A stretch of DNA of 11,275 nt from Candidatus Onthoplasma faecigallinarum (GTDB lineage Bacteria; Bacillota; Clostridia; Christensenellales; UBA1242), in the NCBI GenBank assembly GCA_018715225.1, contig DVMB01000058.1:1-11275 (forward strand), written 5' to 3'. This document shows positions 4,716 to 11,275 of the stretch, piece by piece. The notes below the pieces were generated by a model that saw only the letters and a list, made by a program, of their open reading frames with translations, did not search any database and was not told the origin of the DNA. The translations under genes were made by a program, and so were the position numbers. Numbering within the stretch: position 1 is the stretch's first letter; each line of letters starts with the position of its first letter.

Positions 4716-7163
4716 TTAGTTCAAATACAAGCCTACATCCTTTAGTTGTAACTTCTGTTTTTTGAATAGAGGTTTGCATGGAGTGGTACGTGTTTGAATA
4801 GGTATATCATTGACATCAACAATGTATATTTCGTCTTTTTTGTCTAGTAAGACAACTTCCCCTGTAACAATAGGAGAAATTATATCAAATATCTTTTCTT
4901 TACCTGTGATTATCTTCAGTCCTTTTCTGTTCCTTGCCCCGATTGGAATCTCATTTAGACTAAACTTTTTAGCATATCCCTCTTCTGTTACCACCAGTAC
5001 TCTATCAAGTGTATTTACCTGACTAGCAAAAATAACTTTCGCCCCTTCATTTAGATTGATTCCTATCACGCCTCCGCTGTTGCGTTTTGTGGTAGGAGCG
5101 GTCTTATATTCAAAATTTACTGCCATTCCATCACTTGCCACCATCAAAATTGACGGCATATTGTCATTTATTTGTACAGAAACCACTCTATCAAAATCTT
5201 TCAATTTTAGAGCAATGCTGTTAGATTTTAGCCCATCAAATTCGCTCGTCGCAGTACGTTTGATATATCCGTCCTGAGTCATGAATACAAGTTCGTCCAC
5301 TTCCTTCATCTCTCGTTCGTCAAATATACCGACGATCTTCTCTTTGCTTTCTGCCTGTGCTACTTGACTGAATGCATTACCTTTCTGGATAAACTTCACA
5401 TTAGGTATATCTCGCACTGCTATGCGGAAGAAATTACCGAAATTTGTAAATATGCACACATGACTATTCATGCTGGTTTGCACAATGAATTTATGCAAAG
5501 AATTGATATTATCATATTTGCTATATGTTGGGCTAGCATTTTGGATCTGTTTTATATCCAAAGTCTTTAATTTTAGTCCATCGTTAGAGACCGCCACCAC
5601 GCATTCTGTATCTAACAATTTTTCAATAGGCGTTATATCATATGCATCAAAAGACTTGACCACTTTGGTCTTTCTAGGAGAAGCATATTTGTCTTTTATC
5701 TCCTTTAATTCACGCTTTATTACGGTGTATTGTTTGTCCTTGCTATTTAAAATAGCGGTGTATTCTTCTATGTCTCTTCTTAGTTGAGCCAACTCTTCCT
5801 GCAATTTTACCGTCTCTAGATTTGTCAGTCTACTTAGACGCATATCCAAAATTGCCTGTGTCTGTATCTCTGTCAGTTTGAATCTAGCCATCAATTTTTC
5901 TTTAGCGTCCGCAGTGGAAGCAGAGGTCTTGATGATTTTGATGACTTCATCTATGTTTTGAATGGCGATACATAGTCCTTCGACAATATGTGCTCGGGCT
6001 TTGGCTTTGTCTAGGTCGTATTGGGTCCTTTTGACAATTACATCTAGTTGAAATTTGATATAATAGGACAAATAATCTAATAATCCCAGTTGCTTAGGGC
6101 TACCATCGGCTATCGCCACCACATTGTAGTTGAAATTCAACTGCATATCAGTGTGCTTCAACAGAATCGCAATAATATTGTCTATATCTGCATCTTTTTT
6201 AAGCGTTATGACCGCTCTTATACCCGTCTTGTCGGATTCGTCCAATATCTCATAGATGTCGGCAAGTTCATCTTTCATTTTTTCTTTCAAATCGCTGACC
6301 GATTTTAAAAACTCTGCCTTATTTACCTGATACGGCAACTCAGTGATGACAATATTTGTCCTGCCATTTTTATCGTCCTCTAGGTGGAAGACTGCACGAA
6401 TAGCCACTTTCCCACGACCTGTCATATACGCTTCTCTCAGTTCTTTAGATTCGCATATCATACCGCCTGTTGGAAAATCTGGTCCTTTAATATGTTTCAA
6501 CATCTCGTCTAAACTTATATTTGGGTTGTCTATATATGCTATGCAGCCATCTATCATCTCGCCCAAATTGTGTGTAGGTATGTTTGTCGCCAAACCAACT
6601 GCTATGCCAGACGCACCATTTACAAACAAATTTGGAAATCTACCTGGCAAATAATCAGGCTCTTTCAATGTGTCGTCAAAGTTGAAACTAAAATTGACAG
6701 TATCCTTGTCCAAGTCTCGCATGAGTTCTAGTGCCAATGGACTCAATCTAACTTCTGTATAACGCATAGCCGCCGCAGGGTCGCCATCAATTGAGCCGAA
6801 ATTTCCCTGCCCTTCAATTAGACATTCTCCCATGACAAAATTTTGAGCCATTCTTACCATGGCTCCGTACACAGACGAGTCTCCATGTGGGTGAAATTTA
6901 CCTAGGGTGTCCCCGACTATACGAGCAGATTTTTTGAACGGCTTGTCTGGAGTTACCCCTAACTCTATCATGTCATATAATATACGCCTTTGTACAGGTT
7001 TTAATCCGTCCTCCACACGGGGCAGAGCCCTATCCATTATGACATACTCGCTATATGGCAGCATTGATGTGGACATCACTTCTTCTACCGTCTTTTCGAA
7101 TAGATGCCCTGTAGGAACGATATCTTTCACTCTCTCTTCTTTGTCATTTTTCTTGTCTAACAT
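4716..7163 (-). CDS. parC: DNA topoisomerase IV subunit A (ParC-like type IIA topoisomerase)
   Basis: An 815-residue DNA breakage-reunion subunit. The winged-helix region has SEYVIMDRALPRVEDGLKPV (38-57), the HPHGDSSVYGAM stretch (91-102) and the catalytic tyrosine Y135 in AAAMRYTE, next to R134. A tower and coiled-coil follow, with the QAILDMRLSRLTNLE gate motif (436-450). From about 515 a C-terminal beta-pinwheel runs to the end. The GyrA box (QRRGGKG or close) is absent: the expected place reads DGLKSNSIALKL (643-654). This favours topoisomerase IV, which decatenates and relaxes, over gyrase, but the split from GyrA is not absolute in Clostridia. The residue matching E. coli GyrA Asp87 or ParC Glu84 is glycine (G100); the serine before it is kept (S96). 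Its ATG shares one base with the parE stop (TAATG), and AAGGAG lies five bases upstream inside parE, so the subunits are co-translated. Confidence 0.88.
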   Translation of the reverse strand: MLDKKNDKEERVKDIVPTGHLFEKTVEEVMSTSMLPYSEYVIMDRALPRVEDGLKPVQRRILYDMIELGVTPDKPFKKSARIVGDTLGKFHPHGDSSVYGAMVRMAQNFVMGECLIEGQGNFGSIDGDPAAAMRYTEVRLSPLALELMRDLDKDTVNFSFNFDDTLKEPDYLPGRFPNLFVNGASGIAVGLATNIPTHNLGEMIDGCIAYIDNPNISLDEMLKHIKGPDFPTGGMICESKELREAYMTGRGKVAIRAVFHLEDDKNGRTNIVITELPYQVNKAEFLKSVSDLKEKMKDELADIYEILDESDKTGIRAVITLKKDADIDNIIAILLKHTDMQLNFNYNVVAIADGSPKQLGLLDYLSYYIKFQLDVIVKRTQYDLDKAKARAHIVEGLCIAIQNIDEVIKIIKTSASTADAKEKLMARFKLTEIQTQAILDMRLSRLTNLETVKLQEELAQLRRDIEEYTAILNSKDKQYTVIKRELKEIKDKYASPRKTKVVKSFDAYDITPIEKLLDTECVVAVSNDGLKLKTLDIKQIQNASPTYSKYDNINSLHKFIVQTSMNSHVCIFTNFGNFFRIAVRDIPNVKFIQKGNAFSQVAQAESKEKIVGIFDEREMKEVDELVFMTQDGYIKRTATSEFDGLKSNSIALKLKDFDRVVSVQINDNMPSILMVASDGMAVNFEYKTAPTTKRNSGGVIGINLNEGAKVIFASQVNTLDRVLVVTEEGYAKKFSLNEIPIGARNRKGLKIITGKEKIFDIISPIVTGEVVLLDKKDEIYIVDVNDIPIQTRTTPCKPLFKKQKLQLKDVGLYLN

Positions 7164-9100
7164 TAGTTCTCCTTATTCTTCTCAAAAGTATCCAATTTGT
7201 TAAAATTAGCATTCTTATTTATGAAATCTTTTCTTGGACCGACGTCATCGCCCATCCACATACTGATTTCCTTGTCCGCTTGAACGGCATCTTCCAAGGT
7301 TACTCTTATCATGCTACGTCTAGCAGGATCCATAGTAGTTGTCCATAACTGCTCTGCACTCATCTCTCCTAGACCTTTGTACCTTTGCAGGTTGTAATTT
7401 TTCAAATTTTTTGTGATGTCCTCCAGTTCTTCATCTGTGTAGCAATACCATTCTTTGTCCTTTGTGGACACTTTATATAATGGTGGCATACCTACATATA
7501 TGTTGCCGTTCGTGATCAGCGGACGCATGTATCTAAAGAAGAATGTCAAAAGGATACATCTAATATGCATACCATCTTGATCGGCATCACTCAAAATGAT
7601 TATTTTGTTGTATTTCAAATTTTCGAGTTTAAAATCTTCTCCAATACCGGTGCCTATTGCTCCAATAATCGTCCTTATCTCTTCATTCGCTAGCACTTGG
7701 TCAATACGTTTCTTTTCACTATTCAAAGGTTTTCCACGCAAAGGCAAAATCGCTTGATAGTACCTATCTCTTCCCTGCTTTGCTGTTCCGCCTGCAGAAT
7801 CTCCTTCAACAATGAAAACTTCATTTATATCTGGATTACGGCTTGTACAATTCGCAAGTTTTCCAATCAGCATGCTACCTTCAATAGAATTTTTAGCTCT
7901 GGTCAAATCTTTCGCTCTCTTTGCTGCAGCCCTTGATCGAGCGGCCCCCTTTGCTTTCTCTATGATGATGTTTCCTATATTTTCATTCTTTTTGCTCGAA
8001 AAAAACTCTGTCAATCCCTGAGTACATACACTCTCTACTCTGGCACGTGCTTCGACATTGCCTAGTTTTGTCTTGGTTTGTCCTTCGAATTGAACATTCT
8101 TCATCTTTATTGCCAGGACAGCCACCAAACCTTCCCTAAAGTCGTCTCCAATAAAAGGTACTTCCTTTTCTTTGATCAAATTGTGTTTTTTAGCAAAATC
8201 GTTTAACACTTTCGTCAGTGCCGTTTTGAAGCCAACTTCGTGCGTGCCTCCTTCTGGCGTCGGTATATTGTTCACATAACTAAATATACTTTCGGTATAA
8301 TTATCTACATATTGTATGGCAAGACTTACGAATGTGTCCTCTATCTCATTCTCAATATAAATAGGAGGTACGAACAATGGTCTTCTATCCATAGTTAAAC
8401 TAGTCACATAGTCTCGAATTCCGCCTTCGTAGCAGAGCGACTCTTGTTTATTCGTCCTTTCGTCAACGAGTTCTATATGGACGCCTTTATTTAAAAAGGC
8501 GGTCTCTTTCAATCTCTCCAATACAACATCATAATCAAACGAAATATCTTTGAACACTCTATCATCTGGAAGAAAACGGATATATGTTCCCTTCATTGTC
8601 GTATTGCCGACCTCTTTTAGATGCTCGACTGGTACACCACTATGTATTTTTCCGTTTTTCTCGATAGATTCAAAACGTGCGAAATATTTTTTACCGTCCT
8701 TATAGACTGTAACTTCTAGATAACGACTCAACGCATTTGTAACTGACGCACCAACACCATGCAGTCCGCCAGAATATTTGTAATTATTATCGCCAAATTT
8801 GCCCCCAGCATGCAGTTGTGTGAAGACCACTTCCACCCCGCTCATCTTCAATTTTGGATGCGGACTGACTGGAATACCACGCCCATTATCATACACTGAC
8901 GCAGTCCCATCTTTATGTAATGTTACCTCAACTTTGTTGCCATAGCCATTGGCAATTTCGTCTATAGCGTTATCAATTATCTCCCACAACAAGTGATGAA
9001 GCCCTTTGCTTCCTGTAGTACCTATGTACATGCCTGGGCGCATTCTAACAGCGTCTAACCCCTCCAACACTATCAAATCTTTTGAATCATAACTAGCCAC
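7163..9100 (-). CDS. parE: DNA topoisomerase IV subunit B (ParE-like type IIA topoisomerase)
   Basis: The 645-residue ATPase subunit partnering ParC. The GHKL fold shows the general base E40 (HHLLWEIIDNAIDE), N44, DNGRGIP (71-77) and the ATP lid GGLHGVGAS (111-119). The transducer follows at about 215-390. The TOPRIM domain has E432 in VEGDSAGG and the metal-binding D505-x-D507-x-D509 in SDADQDGMHI, then QRYKGLGEM (572-580). The length of about 640-650 is that of ParE and Gram-positive GyrB, without the E. coli GyrB insertion. GVGAS with TNALS is ParE-like, while EGDSAGGTAKQGRDR is common to both, so the ParE name rests partly on the partner lacking a GyrA box. The start is a GTG at 9098-9100, supported by AAGGGAG seven bases upstream and by the homologous beginning (YDSKDLIVLEGLDAVR). 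It has its own promoter, 65 bases after the ligase gene. Confidence 0.88.
   Translation of the reverse strand: MASYDSKDLIVLEGLDAVRMRPGMYIGTTGSKGLHHLLWEIIDNAIDEIANGYGNKVEVTLHKDGTASVYDNGRGIPVSPHPKLKMSGVEVVFTQLHAGGKFGDNNYKYSGGLHGVGASVTNALSRYLEVTVYKDGKKYFARFESIEKNGKIHSGVPVEHLKEVGNTTMKGTYIRFLPDDRVFKDISFDYDVVLERLKETAFLNKGVHIELVDERTNKQESLCYEGGIRDYVTSLTMDRRPLFVPPIYIENEIEDTFVSLAIQYVDNYTESIFSYVNNIPTPEGGTHEVGFKTALTKVLNDFAKKHNLIKEKEVPFIGDDFREGLVAVLAIKMKNVQFEGQTKTKLGNVEARARVESVCTQGLTEFFSSKKNENIGNIIIEKAKGAARSRAAAKRAKDLTRAKNSIEGSMLIGKLANCTSRNPDINEVFIVEGDSAGGTAKQGRDRYYQAILPLRGKPLNSEKKRIDQVLANEEIRTIIGAIGTGIGEDFKLENLKYNKIIILSDADQDGMHIRCILLTFFFRYMRPLITNGNIYVGMPPLYKVSTKDKEWYCYTDEELEDITKNLKNYNLQRYKGLGEMSAEQLWTTTMDPARRSMIRVTLEDAVQADKEISMWMGDDVGPRKDFINKNANFNKLDTFEKNKEN
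7169..7174 (-). promoter_or_regulatory. parC ribosome binding site inside the end of parE
   Basis: AAGGAG on the minus strand, five bases before the parC ATG and within the last codons of parE. With the one-base TAATG overlap it allows reinitiation by the same ribosome, helping equal production of the two subunits. Confidence 0.8.
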
Positions 9101-9107
9101 AATTTTT

Positions 9108-9114
9108 CTCCCTT
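9108..9114 (-). promoter_or_regulatory. Ribosome binding site for the parE GTG start
   Basis: AAGGGAG on the minus strand, seven bases before GTG 9100. It is the reason for choosing GTG; no in-frame ATG lies nearby with such a site. Confidence 0.82.
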
Positions 9115-9145
9115 TATTACATTAAGTTTTTTTAATTATAGGCTA

Positions 9146-9174
9146 ATTATACCAAAATTTTAGAATTAAAGCAA
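9146..9174 (-). promoter_or_regulatory. Sigma-A promoter for the parE-parC operon
   Basis: The minus strand shows TTGCTT (9169-9174), a 17-base spacer and TATAAT (9146-9151) preceded by TGG, a perfect extended -10. The -35 lies over the last sense codons of the ligase gene. Transcription would begin near 9139, leaving a leader of about 40 bases before the GTG. A second TATAAT at 9135-9140 lacks a good -35. No terminator stands between the ligase gene and this promoter, so read-through from the ligase gene may add to it. Confidence 0.65.
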
Positions 9175-10239
9175 TTTTTTTCTCAACACAGCCGTGTCAA
9201 AATAAGAATATTTTTTATTGTCCTTCACATTCTCGATCAAGCTCTCTATCAAGCTTATATAATCTATCCCCAACGGCTCATATAGATAGAACGCCATGCT
9301 TCCCGGAATAGTATTAACCTCATTAAAATATAGTATATCATTTAGTTTATCATATATATAATCTATCCTAACTAAGCCGTTCAATTTGAGAGTTTTGTAT
9401 ATCAAAACAGTATAATCATTTATTCGTTTTTCCATGTTCAATGATATTTTTGCAGGCAATATTCGGTCAGTTCCTTTTGTCTTGCCTGAAAGATATTTTT
9501 CGTCAAATGAAAGAAATTTTGATTTTGAAATAGGGTTTTCAATAGCACTCAATTTTATTTCGCCGTTAGACACAAAACACGCTTGATTATACTCCTCCAT
9601 ATCCTCTATTCGGTTTTCTACTAAAGCACTGTCATTTAACAAAAATATAGCCTCAATTTGTTCGGTAAAATTCATCTTGTTGCATGCTTTCACGCCTATA
9701 CTCGAACCCAATGAATTGGGCTTTACTATCAAGTCGTCATTTAGATTTTCTCGTATGTATTTGACCTTTTCTTCAAAATTTTCCTCGTCAACCTGCACGC
9801 CCGACACAGTGGGAACAATTCCGTCTAGTAATTTTTTTGCCAGACTTTTATCCATGGCAATATGACTCGGCAGGCAATCAGCACTCGTGTATGGAATGTC
9901 ATTCACATTACAAAAACCAGCGAGATCTCCATTCTCGCCAACCCCACCATGACAGCAATTTATCAAGCATGCGATTTCACAATATTTTTTCCAAAACACA
10001 TTTTTTACATAAATTTTCCTACCAGAAATCATAATCGGTTTCAATTTTATTTTTTTCTTGTCCACAAAATATGAAATGTCAGTTACCTGCGTCGCCATAT
10101 AAAGCGAATTGTCTAACCCCAAATATATTTTTTCTATCTTGTATTTTTTCTCGAGATTTTTACATAACTGCATAGCCGTGATTATTGATATATCATGCTC
10201 ACAACTAGCCCCACCAAAAATAACACATAACTTTTCCAT
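9166..10239 (-). CDS. ddl: D-alanine--D-alanine ligase, clostridial variant clade
   Basis: A 357-residue ATP-grasp enzyme. The N-terminal lobe has FGGASCEHDISI with E14, and the central part has HGGVGENGDLAGF (97-109), DIPYTSA and AMDKSLAKK. ATP-grasp residues include K173 and the GSSIG loop (178-182). The end has RIDYI (291-295) and the metal-binding FNEVNTIPGS (305-314; E307, N309). Y249 in DEKYLSG matches the omega-loop tyrosine of Ddl enzymes specific for D-Ala, not the residues of VanA-type D-lactate ligases. It joins two D-alanines for the peptidoglycan stem peptide in the cytoplasm. NTIPGSMAFYLYEP differs from the common NT.PGMT.HS and marks a separate clade seen in Clostridia; I know of no characterised member, so specificity is inferred. 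No Shine-Dalgarno site precedes the ATG. It diverges from the hydrolase and MurF-like genes across 47 bases, which fits a wall-precursor neighbourhood. Confidence 0.85.
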   Translation of the reverse strand: MEKLCVIFGGASCEHDISIITAMQLCKNLEKKYKIEKIYLGLDNSLYMATQVTDISYFVDKKKIKLKPIMISGRKIYVKNVFWKKYCEIACLINCCHGGVGENGDLAGFCNVNDIPYTSADCLPSHIAMDKSLAKKLLDGIVPTVSGVQVDEENFEEKVKYIRENLNDDLIVKPNSLGSSIGVKACNKMNFTEQIEAIFLLNDSALVENRIEDMEEYNQACFVSNGEIKLSAIENPISKSKFLSFDEKYLSGKTKGTDRILPAKISLNMEKRINDYTVLIYKTLKLNGLVRIDYIYDKLNDILYFNEVNTIPGSMAFYLYEPLGIDYISLIESLIENVKDNKKYSYFDTAVLRKKLL

Positions 10240-10286
10240 ATATCTATTTATGTAAAAATTTTATATCTTGTCGCATATCTATTAAT
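10240..10286. promoter_or_regulatory. Short divergent promoter region with a direct repeat
   Basis: Only 47 bases separate the ATG codons of the ligase gene (minus) and the hydrolase gene (plus), so both promoters must overlap here or reach into the genes. A 12-base direct repeat, ATATCTATTTAT at 10240-10251 and ATATCTATTAAT at 10275-10286, differs at one base and abuts each start. For the minus strand a TATAAA (10261-10266 region) has only a weak -35. Neither gene has a Shine-Dalgarno site in this gap. Shared control of the two is inference. Confidence 0.4.
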
Positions 10287-10994
10287 ATGAATTTTTTATT
10301 TAAAGGCGAAATAATTGACTATGAATACACTTTTGCCAATAGCAAACACACTATTCTGTTTTTACACGGCTGGGGAGGAAATAAAAATTCTTTTAGATCC
10401 ACTATCAATCTACTGAAAAACAAATTCAATATTATAACCATTACCCTGCCCACAATCAAAGATACTATTCAAGTGTGGACACTCTATGATTATGCTTTCG
10501 TTGTGGAAAACATTTTGAAACTTCATTCAGTCAATCAAGTTACAATAATTTGTCATAGTTTCGGTTTTAGAGTAGCATGCCTATTAAATGGAAAAATTCT
10601 TATTAAAAAATTAGTTATCACTGGCGGAGCGGGGCTAAAGAAAAAAAACTATTTAAAAAAAATTGAAACGGATAATAATAAGATCCTGCTATCTCAAAAA
10701 AAATTCCATTATCTATACGATTCTATAGCAAGTAAAGATTACAAATCTTTATCAAACACAAACAAAAAGACATTCAATAATGTGATAGGCGTAAACACAA
10801 AAAATTTTATAAAATTTGATTGCCCAATCCTCTTATTTTGGGGAACGAGAGATAAGGAGACAAAATTGTGGATAGCAAAAAAAATCAAAAAGGTAAACCA
10901 CGCAAAACTCATCACAACAAAATTAGACCATTTTGCATATATAAAAGAAAACAGTTATTTCAATCATTGCGTAATTAAATTTTTGAAAATATGA
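10287..10994 (+). CDS. Alpha/beta hydrolase of unknown substrate
   Basis: A 235-residue single-domain alpha/beta hydrolase without signal peptide or membrane segment. The oxyanion loop is HGWGG (27-31). The nucleophile elbow is CHSFG (89-93, S91), with cysteine for the usual first glycine; the acid is D189 in FWGTRDKET and the base is H215 in LDHFAY, so the triad is complete. ITGGAGLKKK after the elbow resembles the 'TGSAGIKPKR' seen in a clostridial subgroup. No substrate can be named; esters, amides or thioesters are all possible. The downstream MurF-like gene begins inside its stop (ATGA at 10991-10994), so they are translationally coupled and probably share a pathway. There is no Shine-Dalgarno site. 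Codons are strongly AT-biased (many AAA, AAT, ATT), more so than the topoisomerase genes. The fold call is firm, the role unknown. Confidence 0.85.
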   Translation: MNFLFKGEIIDYEYTFANSKHTILFLHGWGGNKNSFRSTINLLKNKFNIITITLPTIKDTIQVWTLYDYAFVVENILKLHSVNQVTIICHSFGFRVACLLNGKILIKKLVITGGAGLKKKNYLKKIETDNNKILLSQKKFHYLYDSIASKDYKSLSNTNKKTFNNVIGVNTKNFIKFDCPILLFWGTRDKETKLWIAKKIKKVNHAKLITTKLDHFAYIKENSYFNHCVIKFLKI

Positions 10995-11275
10995 TTTATA
11001 TAGTCAACATTTTATTTTGCATATTAAATATTTGGTTTGTAAAAAATTATTTACATATCTATCAACTAAAAGATTATAATAATGTAAGATTTTTGAAATT
11101 TTTTAATAAAAAATATAAAATTTACTATATTTTTAATATAATTTTATTCATTTTTTCAATTTTTATAAAAAATTATTATATATTACTTTCGATAAATTGC
11201 GTTTGCTTGTTGTATAGTTGTTTTACAAATATAAATTTAACTAAAAATAAGAAAACACCACTTGTTTTCACTCCT
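10991..11275 (+). CDS. murF: N-terminus of a membrane-anchored MurF-like Mur ligase, cut by the window edge
   Basis: The ATG overlapping the hydrolase stop opens a frame of 95 codons that runs off the right edge. It starts with a membrane segment (MIYIVNILFCILNIWFV), then HIYQLKDYNNVRFLKFFNKK, then two more hydrophobic stretches (about 46-59 and 61-78), then NKKTPLVFTP. This pattern, a membrane hairpin with 'H..QL..Y...R.lKw' followed by 'K.PLvfTkRvkRL', is one I recognise from clostridial proteins annotated as UDP-MurNAc-tripeptide--D-Ala-D-Ala ligase with an extra N-terminal membrane part. The ATP-binding and catalytic parts lie outside the window, so the call is tentative. If right, the protein adds the dipeptide made by the neighbouring ligase to the wall precursor at the membrane. 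By hand count this segment has 44 G or C in 285 bases, about 15 percent. Confidence 0.6.
   Translation, partial: MIYIVNILFCILNIWFVKNYLHIYQLKDYNNVRFLKFFNKKYKIYYIFNIILFIFSIFIKNYYILLSINCVCLLYSCFTNINLTKNKKTPLVFTP

Noticed and set aside
4810..8021. Several plus-strand open frames inside parC and parE
   Set aside because: They are antisense shadows of the two topoisomerase genes; translations resemble no family and have low-complexity composition.
9677..10074. Plus-strand open frames antisense to ddl
   Set aside because: Overlap a complete conserved ATP-grasp gene, and two of them overlap each other in different frames; no start signals.
1..11275. Mobile element, CRISPR array, toxin-antitoxin or phage-defence genes
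   Set aside because: No transposase, integrase, regularly spaced repeats or known defence domains were seen; gene content is housekeeping and sporulation.

Overview
The window looks like chromosome of a low-GC, endospore-forming Firmicute, most likely a member of the Clostridia. This rests on family-level recognition of yqfC and yqfD (a sporulation pair), a YlmC/YmxH PRC-barrel protein, NrdR, a YbiT/YkpA-type ABC-F ATPase and a clostridial-style ParE/ParC pair. No mobile element, CRISPR array, rRNA or tRNA gene was seen. Nearly all sequence to about 10239 is coded on the minus strand; the last kilobase is coded on the plus strand.

Layout on the minus strand, from high to low coordinates. A D-alanine--D-alanine ligase homologue (9166-10239) is followed by a two-gene type IIA topoisomerase operon, parE (GTG start at 9100) and parC (4716-7163). 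The two overlap by one base (TAATG). The operon has a good sigma-A-type promoter upstream and a strong hairpin terminator at 4664-4697. Next come a YlmC/YmxH-family gene (4237-4557), nrdR (3716-4153, with its own promoter) and a PAP2-family membrane phosphatase (2993-3646). A 276-base gene-free stretch (2717-2992) follows; it holds a promoter-associated dyad and an imperfect hairpin. Then come an ABC-F ATPase (1136-2716) with a terminator at 1092-1117, yqfC (752-1006), and yqfD, which is cut by the left edge and overlaps yqfC by ATGA.

On the plus strand, diverging from the ligase gene across only 47 bases, are an alpha/beta hydrolase (10287-10994) and the start of a membrane-anchored protein (10991 to the right edge). 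The second gene overlaps the hydrolase stop by ATGA and resembles the N-terminus of clostridial membrane-type MurF ligases. With the ligase homologue this forms a small peptidoglycan-precursor neighbourhood: D-Ala-D-Ala synthesis, its probable attachment to UDP-MurNAc-tripeptide, and a coupled hydrolase of unknown substrate.

Most genes are ordinary housekeeping or sporulation genes. The points most worth a second look are: the hydrolase coupled to the MurF-like gene; an ABC-F protein in which both halves of the same composite ATP site are degenerate; an NrdR whose ATP-cone has lost the usual Lys-Lys/Arg-Asp-Gly stretch; a ParC with glycine at the quinolone-contact acidic position; and a split between genes with strong Shine-Dalgarno sites and genes with none. 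I did not find a convincing wholly new system.
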